Source: an uncultured Solobacterium sp. (lineage in GTDB: Bacteria > Bacillota_I > Bacilli_A > Erysipelotrichales > Erysipelotrichaceae). Taken from it: DNA of 64,000 bases. The notes under the pieces were generated by a model that worked only from the letters and a program-made list of their open reading frames with translations, searched no databases and was not told the origin of the DNA. A program made the position numbers and the translations under genes. Of this stretch, positions 17,606-26,250 are shown one piece after another. The stretch is taken from assembly GCA_900543035.1 (NCBI GenBank), contig UQPV01000008.1, forward strand, positions 1 through 64,000, in the 5' to 3' direction. Each line of letters starts with the position of its first letter. Positions within the stretch are counted from its first letter, which is position 1.

Positions 17606-17888
17606 ACCGCCAAGCAAACTAAACGGCCGGTTGTCCAGATACATTGAGGGAGACGGCCAATATTGACGTAAATGCAAGATGATCGGCGTGCCGCAAAATA
17701 TGCCAGCGTATCATCTGCATCCTGGCAGATCCAAATATGTAAGGAATAAAGATCAAGCATCCGAAAATGGGTGCTTTTTTTTTGCTGATGCGGTGCATGA
17801 CGAAAAGCTATTGCTGCATAAAACGGCTATGTAACGAAATTGTCACCTACCTAACAATAGTGTGATAAACGCGGTGAAGATTCTCGCG
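17606..17888. other. Intergenic region between teichoic acid and dlt-like operons
   Basis: About 280 bases without a protein gene. It contains a second terminator-like hairpin (17757-17784) with no gene immediately before it, and the promoter region of the next operon. A short untranslated RNA ending at that hairpin is possible, but no clear promoter for one was found. Confidence 0.4.
17757..17784 (+). terminator. Second intergenic terminator-like hairpin
   Basis: GCATCC (17757-17762) pairs with GGGTGC (17769-17774, one G-T pair), followed by ten T residues. It may back up the terminator at 17568 or end a small RNA. Confidence 0.6.
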
Positions 17889-17894
17889 TATAAT
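17889..17894 (+). promoter_or_regulatory. -10 box of the dlt-like operon
   Basis: A perfect TATAAT lies 33 bases before the first start codon. The -35 region (around 17866) is poor, so an activator may be needed or the main promoter may lie elsewhere. Confidence 0.45.
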
Positions 17895-17926
17895 TAGCTC
17901 TGACAGAGACGTAAGGAGTGAAAAAA

Positions 17927-19513
17927 ATGGCATTCAATACCCCGGTTTTCGTCGTGTTTTTCGTGGTCGTGCTGATGCTGTATGCGCTGATGCCGAAACG
18001 GTATAAATGGATCTGGCTGTTAGCTGCCAGCTGGTTCTTCTATCTGTATGCGAGCGCCAAATTCTTCATCTTCGTGCTGCTGAGCGGAGCGAGCGCATGG
18101 GCAGGCACGCTGTATATCCAGCGGCTGCATGATCGAGAGCGGCAGCTGCGCGCATGTGATCGCAGCGGTGAGGAGCTGAAGCATATGCGCGAGCGCTTGA
18201 AGCGGCGGCAGAAACGCATGCTCATCAGCGTGCTCGTCCTGAATTTCGGCATCCTGGCCGTACTGAAGTATTTCGGGTTTTTCTGTGAGAATCTCAATCA
18301 GCTGCTGGAATCGTTTTCGCTGGAGGCACGCATCCCCGGCTTTCATCTGATCCTGCCGCTGGGCATTTCCTTTTACACCTTTCAGACGATGTCCTATGTG
18401 ATCGATGTGTACTGGAAAAAGACCAAGGCGGAGCGTAATCCGTTCAAGGTGTCGCTGTTCGTGTCGTTCTTCCCGCAGATCATTGAGGGGCCGATCGGCC
18501 GATGGAACGATCTGTCTGCGCAGCTGACGGCAGGACGCGCTTGCAGCGCGCTCGATGTCCGCAGAGGACTGCAGCTGATGCTGTGGGGATATTTCAAGAA
18601 AATGGTCATCGCTGACCGCGCCGCGATCGCCGTCGATTTCGTCTTTTCCCACTACCTGGATCTGTCGGGCTTCGGCATCGTCGTCGGCGTCTTCCTGTAT
18701 GCCATGCAAGACTATGCGGACTTCTCCGGCTGCATCGATATCGCCAGAGGCTGTGCAAAGACGATGGGCATCGATATGGCGGAGAATTTCCGGCGCCCTT
18801 ATTTCTCCCGGACCATCCCGGAATTCTGGCGGCGCTGGCACATGTCGCTTGGCGCCTGGATGAAAGACTATGTCTTCTATCCGTTTTCCCTGGCCAAAGG
18901 CGTGCGCCGCATCGGGAAGGCTGCACGCAGACGCTTCGGCCGCCATCTGGGCAGCACCCTGCCGATCGCGCTGGGCAATTTGCTCGTCTTTTTTCTGGTG
19001 GGCCTGTGGCATGGCGCAAGCTGGAACTATATCGTCTGGGGCCTGTTTTACGGCATCCTCATCGCGATGAGCGCCTTGCTCAAGCCATCGTTCGACAAGC
19101 TGCGTGACTTATTGCATATTCCTGCGCATTCCCGCGTGTTCATGCTGTTTCAGATCTTTCGCACCTTTATCCTCACTTGCGCTGGCTGTGTGATCTTCCG
19201 CGCCGCCACGCTGAGCGATGCCGCCGGCATCTTCTCCGGCATGTTCAGCGGTTCGTTTCTCAGCGACGCATGGAAAAGCGAGCTGCTGTCCTTTGGCTTG
19301 GATAAATGGAACTGGGGCGTGATGCTGGGCAGCCTGCTCATCCTGCTCATCGTCGATCTGATGCAGGAAAAAGGATCCGTAAGGGAGTGGCTGGACAGAC
19401 GAAGCGCGCCGCTGCGCTGGAGCGTATGCGCCGCCGGCTGTCTGATGCTCATCCTGTTTGCGGTCTACGGCCCGGGCACGAACCCCGTGCAATTCGTGTA
19501 TATGCAGTATTAA
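17927..19513 (+). CDS. MBOAT-family O-acyltransferase (DltB-like)
   Basis: A 528-residue multi-pass membrane protein of the MBOAT family. The two invariant sites are present: H305 in 'RRWHMSLGAWMKDYVFYP' and the catalytic H362 in 'GLWHGASWNYIVWGLFYG'. In DltB this protein receives an aminoacyl group from the carrier protein inside the cell and passes it across the membrane. It is longer than typical DltB (about 400) and nearer AlgI/PatA in length. I start at the ATG at 17927, eight bases after AAGGAG; the GTG at 17918 overlaps that site. It opens a five-gene operon with DltD-like, DltA-like, PLP-enzyme and carrier genes. Confidence 0.87.
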   Translation: MAFNTPVFVVFFVVVLMLYALMPKRYKWIWLLAASWFFYLYASAKFFIFVLLSGASAWAGTLYIQRLHDRERQLRACDRSGEELKHMRERLKRRQKRMLISVLVLNFGILAVLKYFGFFCENLNQLLESFSLEARIPGFHLILPLGISFYTFQTMSYVIDVYWKKTKAERNPFKVSLFVSFFPQIIEGPIGRWNDLSAQLTAGRACSALDVRRGLQLMLWGYFKKMVIADRAAIAVDFVFSHYLDLSGFGIVVGVFLYAMQDYADFSGCIDIARGCAKTMGIDMAENFRRPYFSRTIPEFWRRWHMSLGAWMKDYVFYPFSLAKGVRRIGKAARRRFGRHLGSTLPIALGNLLVFFLVGLWHGASWNYIVWGLFYGILIAMSALLKPSFDKLRDLLHIPAHSRVFMLFQIFRTFILTCAGCVIFRAATLSDAAGIFSGMFSGSFLSDAWKSELLSFGLDKWNWGVMLGSLLILLIVDLMQEKGSVREWLDRRSAPLRWSVCAAGCLMLILFAVYGPGTNPVQFVYMQY

Positions 19514-19526
19514 AGGAGGTCAGACA

Positions 19527-20651
19527 ATGAAGAAGATCCGTAATGCCGTCGAACTGAGCGTGATGTGCGCGACCCTCGTCCTTTCGCTCATGCTCTGTTC
19601 CTTCGTGCTGAACCGCCAGGCTTCCTCCAATGAATTGCGCGTGCGCAACTTCTATCGCGAGCAGGCAGACAGCCTGGATGTGGTGCTGGTCGGCAGCTCC
19701 TTATTCTACAACGGCTACAGCGCCCCGCTTGCTTGGAAAGAGGGCGGGTATACCAGTTATGTACTGGCTACTTCCGGCGTACCGATGGGCGTGATCAAAT
19801 CAATGGTGAAAGAAGTTCGGCGCACCCAGGATCCTAAAGCGATCCTGATCGATCTCAATAGTGTGATCTACGACGAACAGATGGAAACAAGAGAAGGCAT
19901 GATCCGCTATTGGATCGACAATATGCCGGATTCAGAAAACAAAGAAGAAGTCATCCGTGAGCTCATCCCGGAAGAGGAACAGATCACTTATCGGATCCCG
20001 CTGCTGAAATATCACGACAACTGGAAACAGCTGCTGCCATGTCTGAAGCTTTCCATGCTTGAATTGAGGGCCCAGTGGAGCGGGGAGAACCTGGTGACGA
20101 TGGGCATGCAGACTTCGACCAAGCATCCGAAGCAGCGCAAGCTTAAAAGTGTACATGGTTATACGAAACAAAAGGAACTGCATTCGCTTTCCGGGCGCCG
20201 TTTTCAGGAACTGCTCGATTATCTGAAAGAGGAGAACGTCGATCATGCTGTGTTTGTCGCCATGCCGAAGTTTTATGATGATAAACACCTGCAAGACCGT
20301 GAGCTGCTCAATCGGGCAATGGATATGGCCCGTAAAGCAGGATTCCGTGTCTATGATTTCGATGTGCAGACCGAAACGATCGGCCTGGACCCATATCATG
20401 ATTATTTTGATTATGATCACTTGAACTTATTCGGCCAGCAGAAGATGACGCGTTTTCTCATCAAACGGCTGAAACAGGATTTTGACCTTAAACGCGAATA
20501 TGATCACGCGGCAAAAATTCGCTGGGAAAAGGAATATGACAGTTATACGAAACTGTTCAGCTGGTTTCAGCAGCGTTGGATTGCTGAAGAAACGATGAAT
20601 GCAAACTATAAGAATATCGATGAGATCATCGATACAGGAGGAGACAGATGA
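19527..20651 (+). CDS. Membrane-anchored SGNH-type protein, DltD-like
   Basis: A 374-residue protein with a single N-terminal membrane helix (about residues 8-28) and the rest outside the cell. It has 'VVLVGSSLFYNGY' with G56-S57-S58 as the SGNH nucleophile region, and 'DYDHLN' with D295 and H298 in the usual DxxH position. In dlt systems DltD works with DltB to finish transfer onto teichoic acid. Sequence similarity to classical DltD is low; the assignment rests on the SGNH pattern, topology and gene order. AAAGGAGGT precedes the ATG. Its stop overlaps the ligase start by ATGA. Confidence 0.7.
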   Translation: MKKIRNAVELSVMCATLVLSLMLCSFVLNRQASSNELRVRNFYREQADSLDVVLVGSSLFYNGYSAPLAWKEGGYTSYVLATSGVPMGVIKSMVKEVRRTQDPKAILIDLNSVIYDEQMETREGMIRYWIDNMPDSENKEEVIRELIPEEEQITYRIPLLKYHDNWKQLLPCLKLSMLELRAQWSGENLVTMGMQTSTKHPKQRKLKSVHGYTKQKELHSLSGRRFQELLDYLKEENVDHAVFVAMPKFYDDKHLQDRELLNRAMDMARKAGFRVYDFDVQTETIGLDPYHDYFDYDHLNLFGQQKMTRFLIKRLKQDFDLKREYDHAAKIRWEKEYDSYTKLFSWFQQRWIAEETMNANYKNIDEIIDTGGDR

Positions 20652-22162
20652 AAAATGTACTGGAATATCTGGAACGCAGCGCAAGGTGTCATCCTGAGCG
20701 GACAGCGTTCGCTGATGTCCGGCAGGAAATGACCTTTGCCCAGCTGCAGCGGCGCGCCATGGAAATCGGGACTTGCTTGATCCGGCAGATCGATCCATGC
20801 ACGCCAGTTGCTCTTTATCTGGAAAAAGGGACAGATGCCATCGCGGCGATGCTTGGCATCGTTTATGCCGGAGGTTATTATGTGACGTTGGATCAGCGGC
20901 ACCCTCGGGCTCGCATCATGCAGATCTTGGATACGCTGCAGCCGGCGCTCATCTTGAGCGATGAGCGTTCTCGAAATCAGGTCGAGGCCATGGAGACCGG
21001 CATTCCCTGCGTGGAAATCAAGGATCTGAAGGGACCGGCAGATCTAGACGCACTGATGAAGGTCCGGCAGGAACAGCTGGATATCGATCCGCTGTATGCC
21101 ATCTTTACTTCTGGTTCCACTGGAGCGCCGAAAGGCGTCGTGGTCGCGCACCGCAGTGTGATCGACTTCATCGATGTGTTCACCTCTACCTTCGACATTA
21201 CCGCGAAGGATGTCATCGGAAATCAGGCTCCATGGGATTTCGATGTATCCGTGAAAGATATTTATTCCGGGCTGTGTGCCGGCGCCTGTGTGCAGATCAT
21301 CCCGAAGGCTTACTTTTCTATGCCGATGCGGCTGCTTGACTTTCTGTGCGAGCGTCAGGTGACGACATTGATCTGGGCGGTCAGCGCCTTGTGCATCATC
21401 AGCTCGCTGGACGGGCTTGCCTATCGTGTGCCCAAAACGCTGAACAAGATCATGTTCAGCGGAGAAGTGATGCCGGTGCGTCAGCTGAATATCTGGCGCA
21501 GCCATCTGCCTGATGCACTGTATGTCAATCTGTATGGTCCCACCGAGATCACCTGTAATTGTACTTATCACATCATCGACCGAGAATATGAAGAAACAGA
21601 AAGCATCCCGATCGGCAAGGCTTTTGACAACGAGCGAGTCTTTTTGCTTGATGAGCAGGGCAATGAGGTGCGTACGCCAGAGGAGGTCGGCGAGATCTGT
21701 GTGAGCGGCACCGCTGTCAGCCTTGGCTACTTTCGCAATCCCCAACAAAGCGGGGAGCGCTTCGTTTCCAATCCGCTTCGTCCTTACTGGAATGAGATCA
21801 TGTACCGCACCGGTGATCTTGGCCGTTATGATGAAAACGGCCTGCTGCATTTCCTTTCCCGTAAAGACTTCCAGATCAAGCATATGGGGCATCGTATCGA
21901 GCTGGGAGAGATCGAGGCTGTGATGCAGCGTATGCCGGGCGTGGAGCGTGCTTGCTGCTTGTATGAAGATCATCACATCGTGGCATTCTACTGCGGCACG
22001 GTATCGGAAAAGGAATTGCGCAGAGCATTGCGTCAGGAACTGCCGGCTTACATGATCCCAGATCATCTGTATGTGCTGACGCAGATGCCGCTGAACAATA
22101 ATGGCAAGATCGACCGTAAGGCTTTGCAAGAGAGGAGAGATGGAACCGATGTTCAATCCTGA
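20648..22162 (+). CDS. DltA-like amino acid adenylating ligase
   Basis: A 504-residue adenylate-forming enzyme that activates an amino acid with ATP and loads it on a carrier thiol. Core motifs are clear: 'IFTSGSTGAPKGV' (A3), 'APWDFDVSVKDIY' (A4), 'LYGPTEITCNCTYH' (A5), 'YRTGDLGRYDENG' (A7), 'KHMGHRIELGEIE' (A8) and 'NNNGKIDRKAL' (A10 lysine). The Asp in 'FDVSVKD' normally holds the alpha-amino group. Length and motif spacing match DltA, but the presence of a PLP enzyme in the operon means that D-alanine should not be assumed as substrate. It overlaps the PLP gene by 23 bases. Confidence 0.85.
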   Translation: MKNVLEYLERSARCHPERTAFADVRQEMTFAQLQRRAMEIGTCLIRQIDPCTPVALYLEKGTDAIAAMLGIVYAGGYYVTLDQRHPRARIMQILDTLQPALILSDERSRNQVEAMETGIPCVEIKDLKGPADLDALMKVRQEQLDIDPLYAIFTSGSTGAPKGVVVAHRSVIDFIDVFTSTFDITAKDVIGNQAPWDFDVSVKDIYSGLCAGACVQIIPKAYFSMPMRLLDFLCERQVTTLIWAVSALCIISSLDGLAYRVPKTLNKIMFSGEVMPVRQLNIWRSHLPDALYVNLYGPTEITCNCTYHIIDREYEETESIPIGKAFDNERVFLLDEQGNEVRTPEEVGEICVSGTAVSLGYFRNPQQSGERFVSNPLRPYWNEIMYRTGDLGRYDENGLLHFLSRKDFQIKHMGHRIELGEIEAVMQRMPGVERACCLYEDHHIVAFYCGTVSEKELRRALRQELPAYMIPDHLYVLTQMPLNNNGKIDRKALQERRDGTDVQS

Positions 22163-23351
22163 GCACGCGCAGCTATGCGCATTGAGCGGTACGCCCGCCT
22201 ATGTCTTTGATACAGATGTATTTCGTGACCGCATCGCCAGGACATCACGTTTGCTGGGCTCACGAGCAAAGCTGTGCTATGCGATGAAAGCCAATCCGTT
22301 TTTGGCCGGCACGGCAGAACTGGATCGTTATGAAGTATGTTCTCCCGGAGAATTTGCCATTTGCGAACGTATCGGCATCCCGATGTCCAGGATCGTGCTT
22401 TCCGGTGTATATAAAGCAGAAACAGACCTGAAAAGAGTCATTCCTGCTTATGGCAAGCTGCTGACGTTCACTGCTGAATCATTGCGCCAGTTTCAGCAGA
22501 TCAATGCGATCGCGCAGGCAAATGGTCTGTGTGTGCGATTGTTGCTGCGGCTGAGCAGCGGCAATCAGTTCGGCATAGAAAGAAACGAGATCATCGATCT
22601 GATCAAGAACCGAAGCTTATTTACCGGCGTCGATATCATCGGGCTGCAGCATTTTTCCGGCACTCAGCGTCACAGCCTTGGCAAATATGAGAAAGAACTG
22701 AGGATGCTGGACGAGCTGCTGGATGAATTGCAAGAGAGCGGCTATGAAGCACAGGAACTGGAATTTGGCCCGGGGTTCTATGTGGAATACTTTCAGAACC
22801 AGAAACCTTACGATGAAGATGAGCTGGTTTCCGGCTTTGCTCGTTTGCTTGAACAGATGCGATTTAAAGGGAAGATCATCCTGGAACTGGGACGCTTTCT
22901 GGCTGCGGCTTGCGGTACATATTATACGGCTGTATGTGACATGAAGGAAAACGGCGGGCGGCAATATTGCATTACTGACGGCGGGAAGCATCAGCTGAGC
23001 TATTTCGGTGCGATGATGGGGATGAAGCACCCCTTTGTCCGGGTGCTGTCCCCGCGCCTTGAACCTGCAGCACCCATTCCCTATACGGTATGCGGGGCCT
23101 TATGCACCGTCAATGATATTCTGGCGCAAAACTTGCCGCTGCCTCGGCTCGAGCCGGGCGATATCCTGGAATTCCAGAGAGCCGGTGCATACTGCATGTG
23201 CGAGGGGATCTCGCTGTTTCTCAGCCGCGATCTGCCAAAGATCTTTTTATACAGCGAGCAAGAAGGTCTCATCCGACTGCGTGGAAAGATAGAGACATAC
23301 CATTTCAATATGAGACAAGAGGAGGAAAATAACGATGGAAAAACTGCTTGA
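22140..23351 (+). CDS. Fold-type-III PLP enzyme, DAP/Glu-ACP decarboxylase-like
   Basis: A 403-residue enzyme of the ornithine/diaminopimelate decarboxylase class. It has the PLP lysine K50 in 'CYAMKANPFL', 'VCSPGEF', 'LQHFSGTQ', 'ELEFGPGFYVEYF', 'LELGRFLAAACGTYYT', 'VCGALCTVNDIL' and 'GAYCMCEGISLFLSRDLP'. The GALCTxxDxL element is like BtrK, which decarboxylates glutamate while attached to a carrier protein; that comparison is from memory. Standard dlt operons lack such a gene. It might decarboxylate a carrier-bound dicarboxylic amino acid, make lysine from DAP, or racemise the substrate. Start at 22140 with AGAGGAG close upstream; ATG at 22149 is possible. Confidence 0.8.
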   Translation: MEPMFNPEHAQLCALSGTPAYVFDTDVFRDRIARTSRLLGSRAKLCYAMKANPFLAGTAELDRYEVCSPGEFAICERIGIPMSRIVLSGVYKAETDLKRVIPAYGKLLTFTAESLRQFQQINAIAQANGLCVRLLLRLSSGNQFGIERNEIIDLIKNRSLFTGVDIIGLQHFSGTQRHSLGKYEKELRMLDELLDELQESGYEAQELEFGPGFYVEYFQNQKPYDEDELVSGFARLLEQMRFKGKIILELGRFLAAACGTYYTAVCDMKENGGRQYCITDGGKHQLSYFGAMMGMKHPFVRVLSPRLEPAAPIPYTVCGALCTVNDILAQNLPLPRLEPGDILEFQRAGAYCMCEGISLFLSRDLPKIFLYSEQEGLIRLRGKIETYHFNMRQEEENNDGKTA

Positions 23352-23562
23352 GATACTGAATGAACTGAATGCGGATATCGATTTCGCTCATTGTGATACA
23401 CTGATCGATGATGGCCTGCTGGACTCTTTTGCCATCCTGGAACTGATCGCTGAGCTCAATGATGCGTTTGATATTGAGATCACGGCTCCGGAGGTCATCC
23501 CTGAGAATTTCAACTCTGCCAGGGCGCTCTGGGCGATGATCACACGCTTGCAAAACGAATAA
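23335..23562 (+). CDS. Acyl carrier protein of the dlt-like operon (DltC-like)
   Basis: A 75-residue acidic carrier protein. S31 in 'DDGLLDSFAILELIAEL' is the expected 4'-phosphopantetheine site, and 'NDAFDIEITAPEVIPENF' follows as in DltC. It should carry the activated group between the ligase, the PLP enzyme and the MBOAT protein. It overlaps the PLP gene by 17 bases and has AGGAGG upstream. It is the last gene before a terminator, so the operon is MBOAT, SGNH, ligase, PLP enzyme, carrier. Confidence 0.87.
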   Translation: MEKLLEILNELNADIDFAHCDTLIDDGLLDSFAILELIAELNDAFDIEITAPEVIPENFNSARALWAMITRLQNE

Positions 23563-23569
23563 GAGGTGT

Positions 23570-23597
23570 GGATGGACCAGATGGTCCATCCATTTTT
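23570..23597 (+). terminator. Terminator of the dlt-like operon
   Basis: GGATGGACC (23570-23578) and GGTCCATCC (23583-23591) form a perfect nine-base stem with a four-base loop, followed by ATTTTTG. Confidence 0.88.
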
Positions 23598-23650
23598 GTA
23601 AAATTTATGTATAAAAAACAGGAAATACGCCGATACCTATAGATGCTGGT

Positions 23651-23679
23651 TTGCATATTTATGTAAATCAGAGTAAAAT
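23651..23679 (+). promoter_or_regulatory. Promoter of the glycogen phosphorylase gene
   Basis: TTGCAT, a 17-base spacer and TAAAAT, 37 bases before the start codon. Confidence 0.65.
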
Positions 23680-23715
23680 AGAGAAGCTTGAGCAAAGGTG
23701 AAAGGAGCCTGAACT

Positions 23716-26136
23716 ATGGACAGCAAATTCAACAAATTCAGTGACAAGAAAGAGTTCGTCGAAGAGTTCAAACGCCGCATCATCGAGCGTTATGGACGTT
23801 CAATTGAAGAAGCACACATTACTGAGAAATACATTGTTCTAGGGGAAATGGTCCGCGACTATGCCAGTGTCAACTGGAAAGACACGAAAGATGCCATCAA
23901 GAGGGATCAGGAGAAGGAGATGTATTATTTTTCCATGGAATTTCTGATCGGGCGTCTCCTCACCAATAATCTCATGAACCTGGGGATCTACGACATCGTC
24001 AAGGAAGGCCTCGCAGACCTTGGCATCAACATCAACGACATCGAGGAGCTGGAGACAGACGCAGGTCTGGGCAACGGCGGATTGGGCCGCCTGGCCGCCT
24101 GCTTCCTGGATTCCCTGGCTTCGTTGAACCTTGCGGGACATGGCAACTGCATCCGCTATCAGTACGGTCTGTTCAAACAGAAGATCGAGAACAATGAGCA
24201 GGTGGAAGTGCCGGATGTATGGCTGAAGTATGGCAACGTCTGGGAAGTGCGCAAGGTCAAGCATGCCTGCGACGTGAAGTTCGGCGGCCATGTGGACATG
24301 TGGTTCGATGAGAACGGCAAGACCGTGGTCAACCATATCCCTTCCTTCGTGGTGCGCGCGGTGCCTTATGATGTGCCGGTCGTCGGCCACGACACCAAGG
24401 TGACCAACACGCTGCGCCTGTGGGATGCGGAGATCGCTGAGGACTTCGTGAAATCTGCAGATCTGAGCGACTATATCAACCAGGTCAAGGAGATCACCCG
24501 CAACGTCTATCCGGATGATTCCACCGAGCATGGCAAGAAGCTGCGCCTGAAGCAGGAATACTTCTTCGTGTGTGCCGGCATCAATCAGATCATCCGGCGG
24601 CATCTGCGCAGCTATCCGAACCTGGACAACCTGCATGAGAAGATCGCCATCCAGCTCAACGACACCCATCCGGTGCTGTGCGTTCCGGAGCTGATGCGCG
24701 TGCTGCTCGATGATTTCGGCTATGACTGGGATCAGGCCTGGTATATCACGAAGAACACCATCGCATACACCAATCATACGGTCATGGCGGAAGCGCTGGA
24801 GAAGTGGCCTGTGCAGTATATCCGCGAGCTGCTGCCGCGCGTCTACATGATCATCGAGGAGATCGACCGCCGTTTCCGTTTCGAGCTTTCGCACAACGGA
24901 CACAGCGATATCATGAACAATGTCGCCATCATCAAGGACGGACAGGTCTATATGGCGCATCTGGCCATCGTCGGCTCTCACAGCGTCAACGGCGTGGCCG
25001 CGCTGCATACGGAGATCCTGAAGAACGATGTGCTGAAGGATTTCTATACGCTCTATCCGGATATGTTCAACAACAAGACCAACGGCATCACGCATCGCCG
25101 CTGGCTGCTGTACTCCAATCCGCAGCTCACCGCGCTGCTGAAGAAGACCATCGGGGATGGCTTCGTCAAGCATCCGGACCAGCTGGAAAAGCTGATGGAC
25201 CATGTGGACGACGCCGCTTTGCAGCAGAAGTTCCTCGAGGTGAAGCTGGAGCGTAAGCAGATCCTGGCTGACTATATCAAGAAGACGACCGGCATCGAGG
25301 TGGACATCAATTCCATCTTCGACGTTCAGGCAAAGCGTCTGCACGCCTATAAGCGTCAGCTGCTCAATATCATGCATGTCATCTATCTGTATCTGCGCAT
25401 GAAGGAGGATCCGGGATTCCGCATCTATCCGCGCACCTTCATCTATGCCGCAAAGGCAGCGCCGAGCTATACCTTTGCCAAAGAGGTCATCAAGCTGATC
25501 CACTGCGTGGCGGACAAGGTGAACAACGATCCGGAAGTATCCAAGTACATGAAGGTGGTCTTCCTGCCGAATTACAGTGTCAGCATGGCAGAGATCCTGA
25601 TGAATGCAGCGGATGTCTCCGAGCAGATCTCTACGGCCGGCAAGGAAGCCAGCGGTACAGGAAACATGAAGTACATGATGAACGGCGCCATCACGCTGGG
25701 CACCATGGACGGCGCCAATGTCGAGATCGTAGAGCGTGTCGGCTTTGAGAACGCCGAGATCTTCGGCCTGCGCGTCGAAGATGTGGATCACTTCAAGCAG
25801 GAGAACTCCTACAACGTATGGCAGTATTACGATACGCACTATGAGATCAAGCGCGTGGTCGATACGCTGACGAACGGCACGTTCTCTGCGGATCCGCAGG
25901 ATTTCCGTATCATCTACAATGAGCTCATGTTCAAGAACGATGAGTTCTTCGTGCTGGCGGATTTCAACGCTTACCGCGAAGCGCAGGAGCGTGTGGCACG
26001 GCGTTATCAGGACAAGCAGGGCTGGGCGAGAATGTGTCTGGTGAACATCGCCAAGTCTGGCTTCTTCTCCAGCGACCGCACCATCCAGCAGTATGCAGAT
26101 GAGATCTGGCACATCAATCCGATCGATGTAAAATAA
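23716..26136 (+). CDS. glgP: Glycogen/maltodextrin phosphorylase
   Basis: An 806-residue alpha-glucan phosphorylase that releases glucose-1-phosphate from glycogen or maltodextrin. Features include 'ETDAGLGNGGLGRLAACFLDS', 'IQLNDTHPVLCVPELMR', 'TNGITHRRWL', 'VQAKRLHAYKRQLLN' and the PLP-binding K652 in 'SGTGNMKYMMNGA'. Length is normal for the family. AAAGGAGC precedes the ATG. It is alone, with its own promoter and a strong terminator, and no glycogen-synthesis genes lie beside it, so maltodextrin may be the main substrate; that is inferred. Confidence 0.95.
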   Translation: MDSKFNKFSDKKEFVEEFKRRIIERYGRSIEEAHITEKYIVLGEMVRDYASVNWKDTKDAIKRDQEKEMYYFSMEFLIGRLLTNNLMNLGIYDIVKEGLADLGININDIEELETDAGLGNGGLGRLAACFLDSLASLNLAGHGNCIRYQYGLFKQKIENNEQVEVPDVWLKYGNVWEVRKVKHACDVKFGGHVDMWFDENGKTVVNHIPSFVVRAVPYDVPVVGHDTKVTNTLRLWDAEIAEDFVKSADLSDYINQVKEITRNVYPDDSTEHGKKLRLKQEYFFVCAGINQIIRRHLRSYPNLDNLHEKIAIQLNDTHPVLCVPELMRVLLDDFGYDWDQAWYITKNTIAYTNHTVMAEALEKWPVQYIRELLPRVYMIIEEIDRRFRFELSHNGHSDIMNNVAIIKDGQVYMAHLAIVGSHSVNGVAALHTEILKNDVLKDFYTLYPDMFNNKTNGITHRRWLLYSNPQLTALLKKTIGDGFVKHPDQLEKLMDHVDDAALQQKFLEVKLERKQILADYIKKTTGIEVDINSIFDVQAKRLHAYKRQLLNIMHVIYLYLRMKEDPGFRIYPRTFIYAAKAAPSYTFAKEVIKLIHCVADKVNNDPEVSKYMKVVFLPNYSVSMAEILMNAADVSEQISTAGKEASGTGNMKYMMNGAITLGTMDGANVEIVERVGFENAEIFGLRVEDVDHFKQENSYNVWQYYDTHYEIKRVVDTLTNGTFSADPQDFRIIYNELMFKNDEFFVLADFNAYREAQERVARRYQDKQGWARMCLVNIAKSGFFSSDRTIQQYADEIWHINPIDVK

Positions 26137-26147
26137 ACGAAAACAGA

Positions 26148-26188
26148 CTGAAACTTCGTGGATTTCCCGCGAAGTTTCAGTTTTTTTC
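26148..26188 (+). terminator. Terminator of glgP
   Basis: CTGAAACTTCG (26148-26158) and CGAAGTTTCAG (26170-26180) form a perfect 11-base stem followed by TTTTTTT. Confidence 0.93.
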
Positions 26189-26250
26189 ATCTTTTTTATC
26201 GCAAATGGATAGCGATGTGATAAACTATGAAGAAAAGGAAGTGGAATGAT

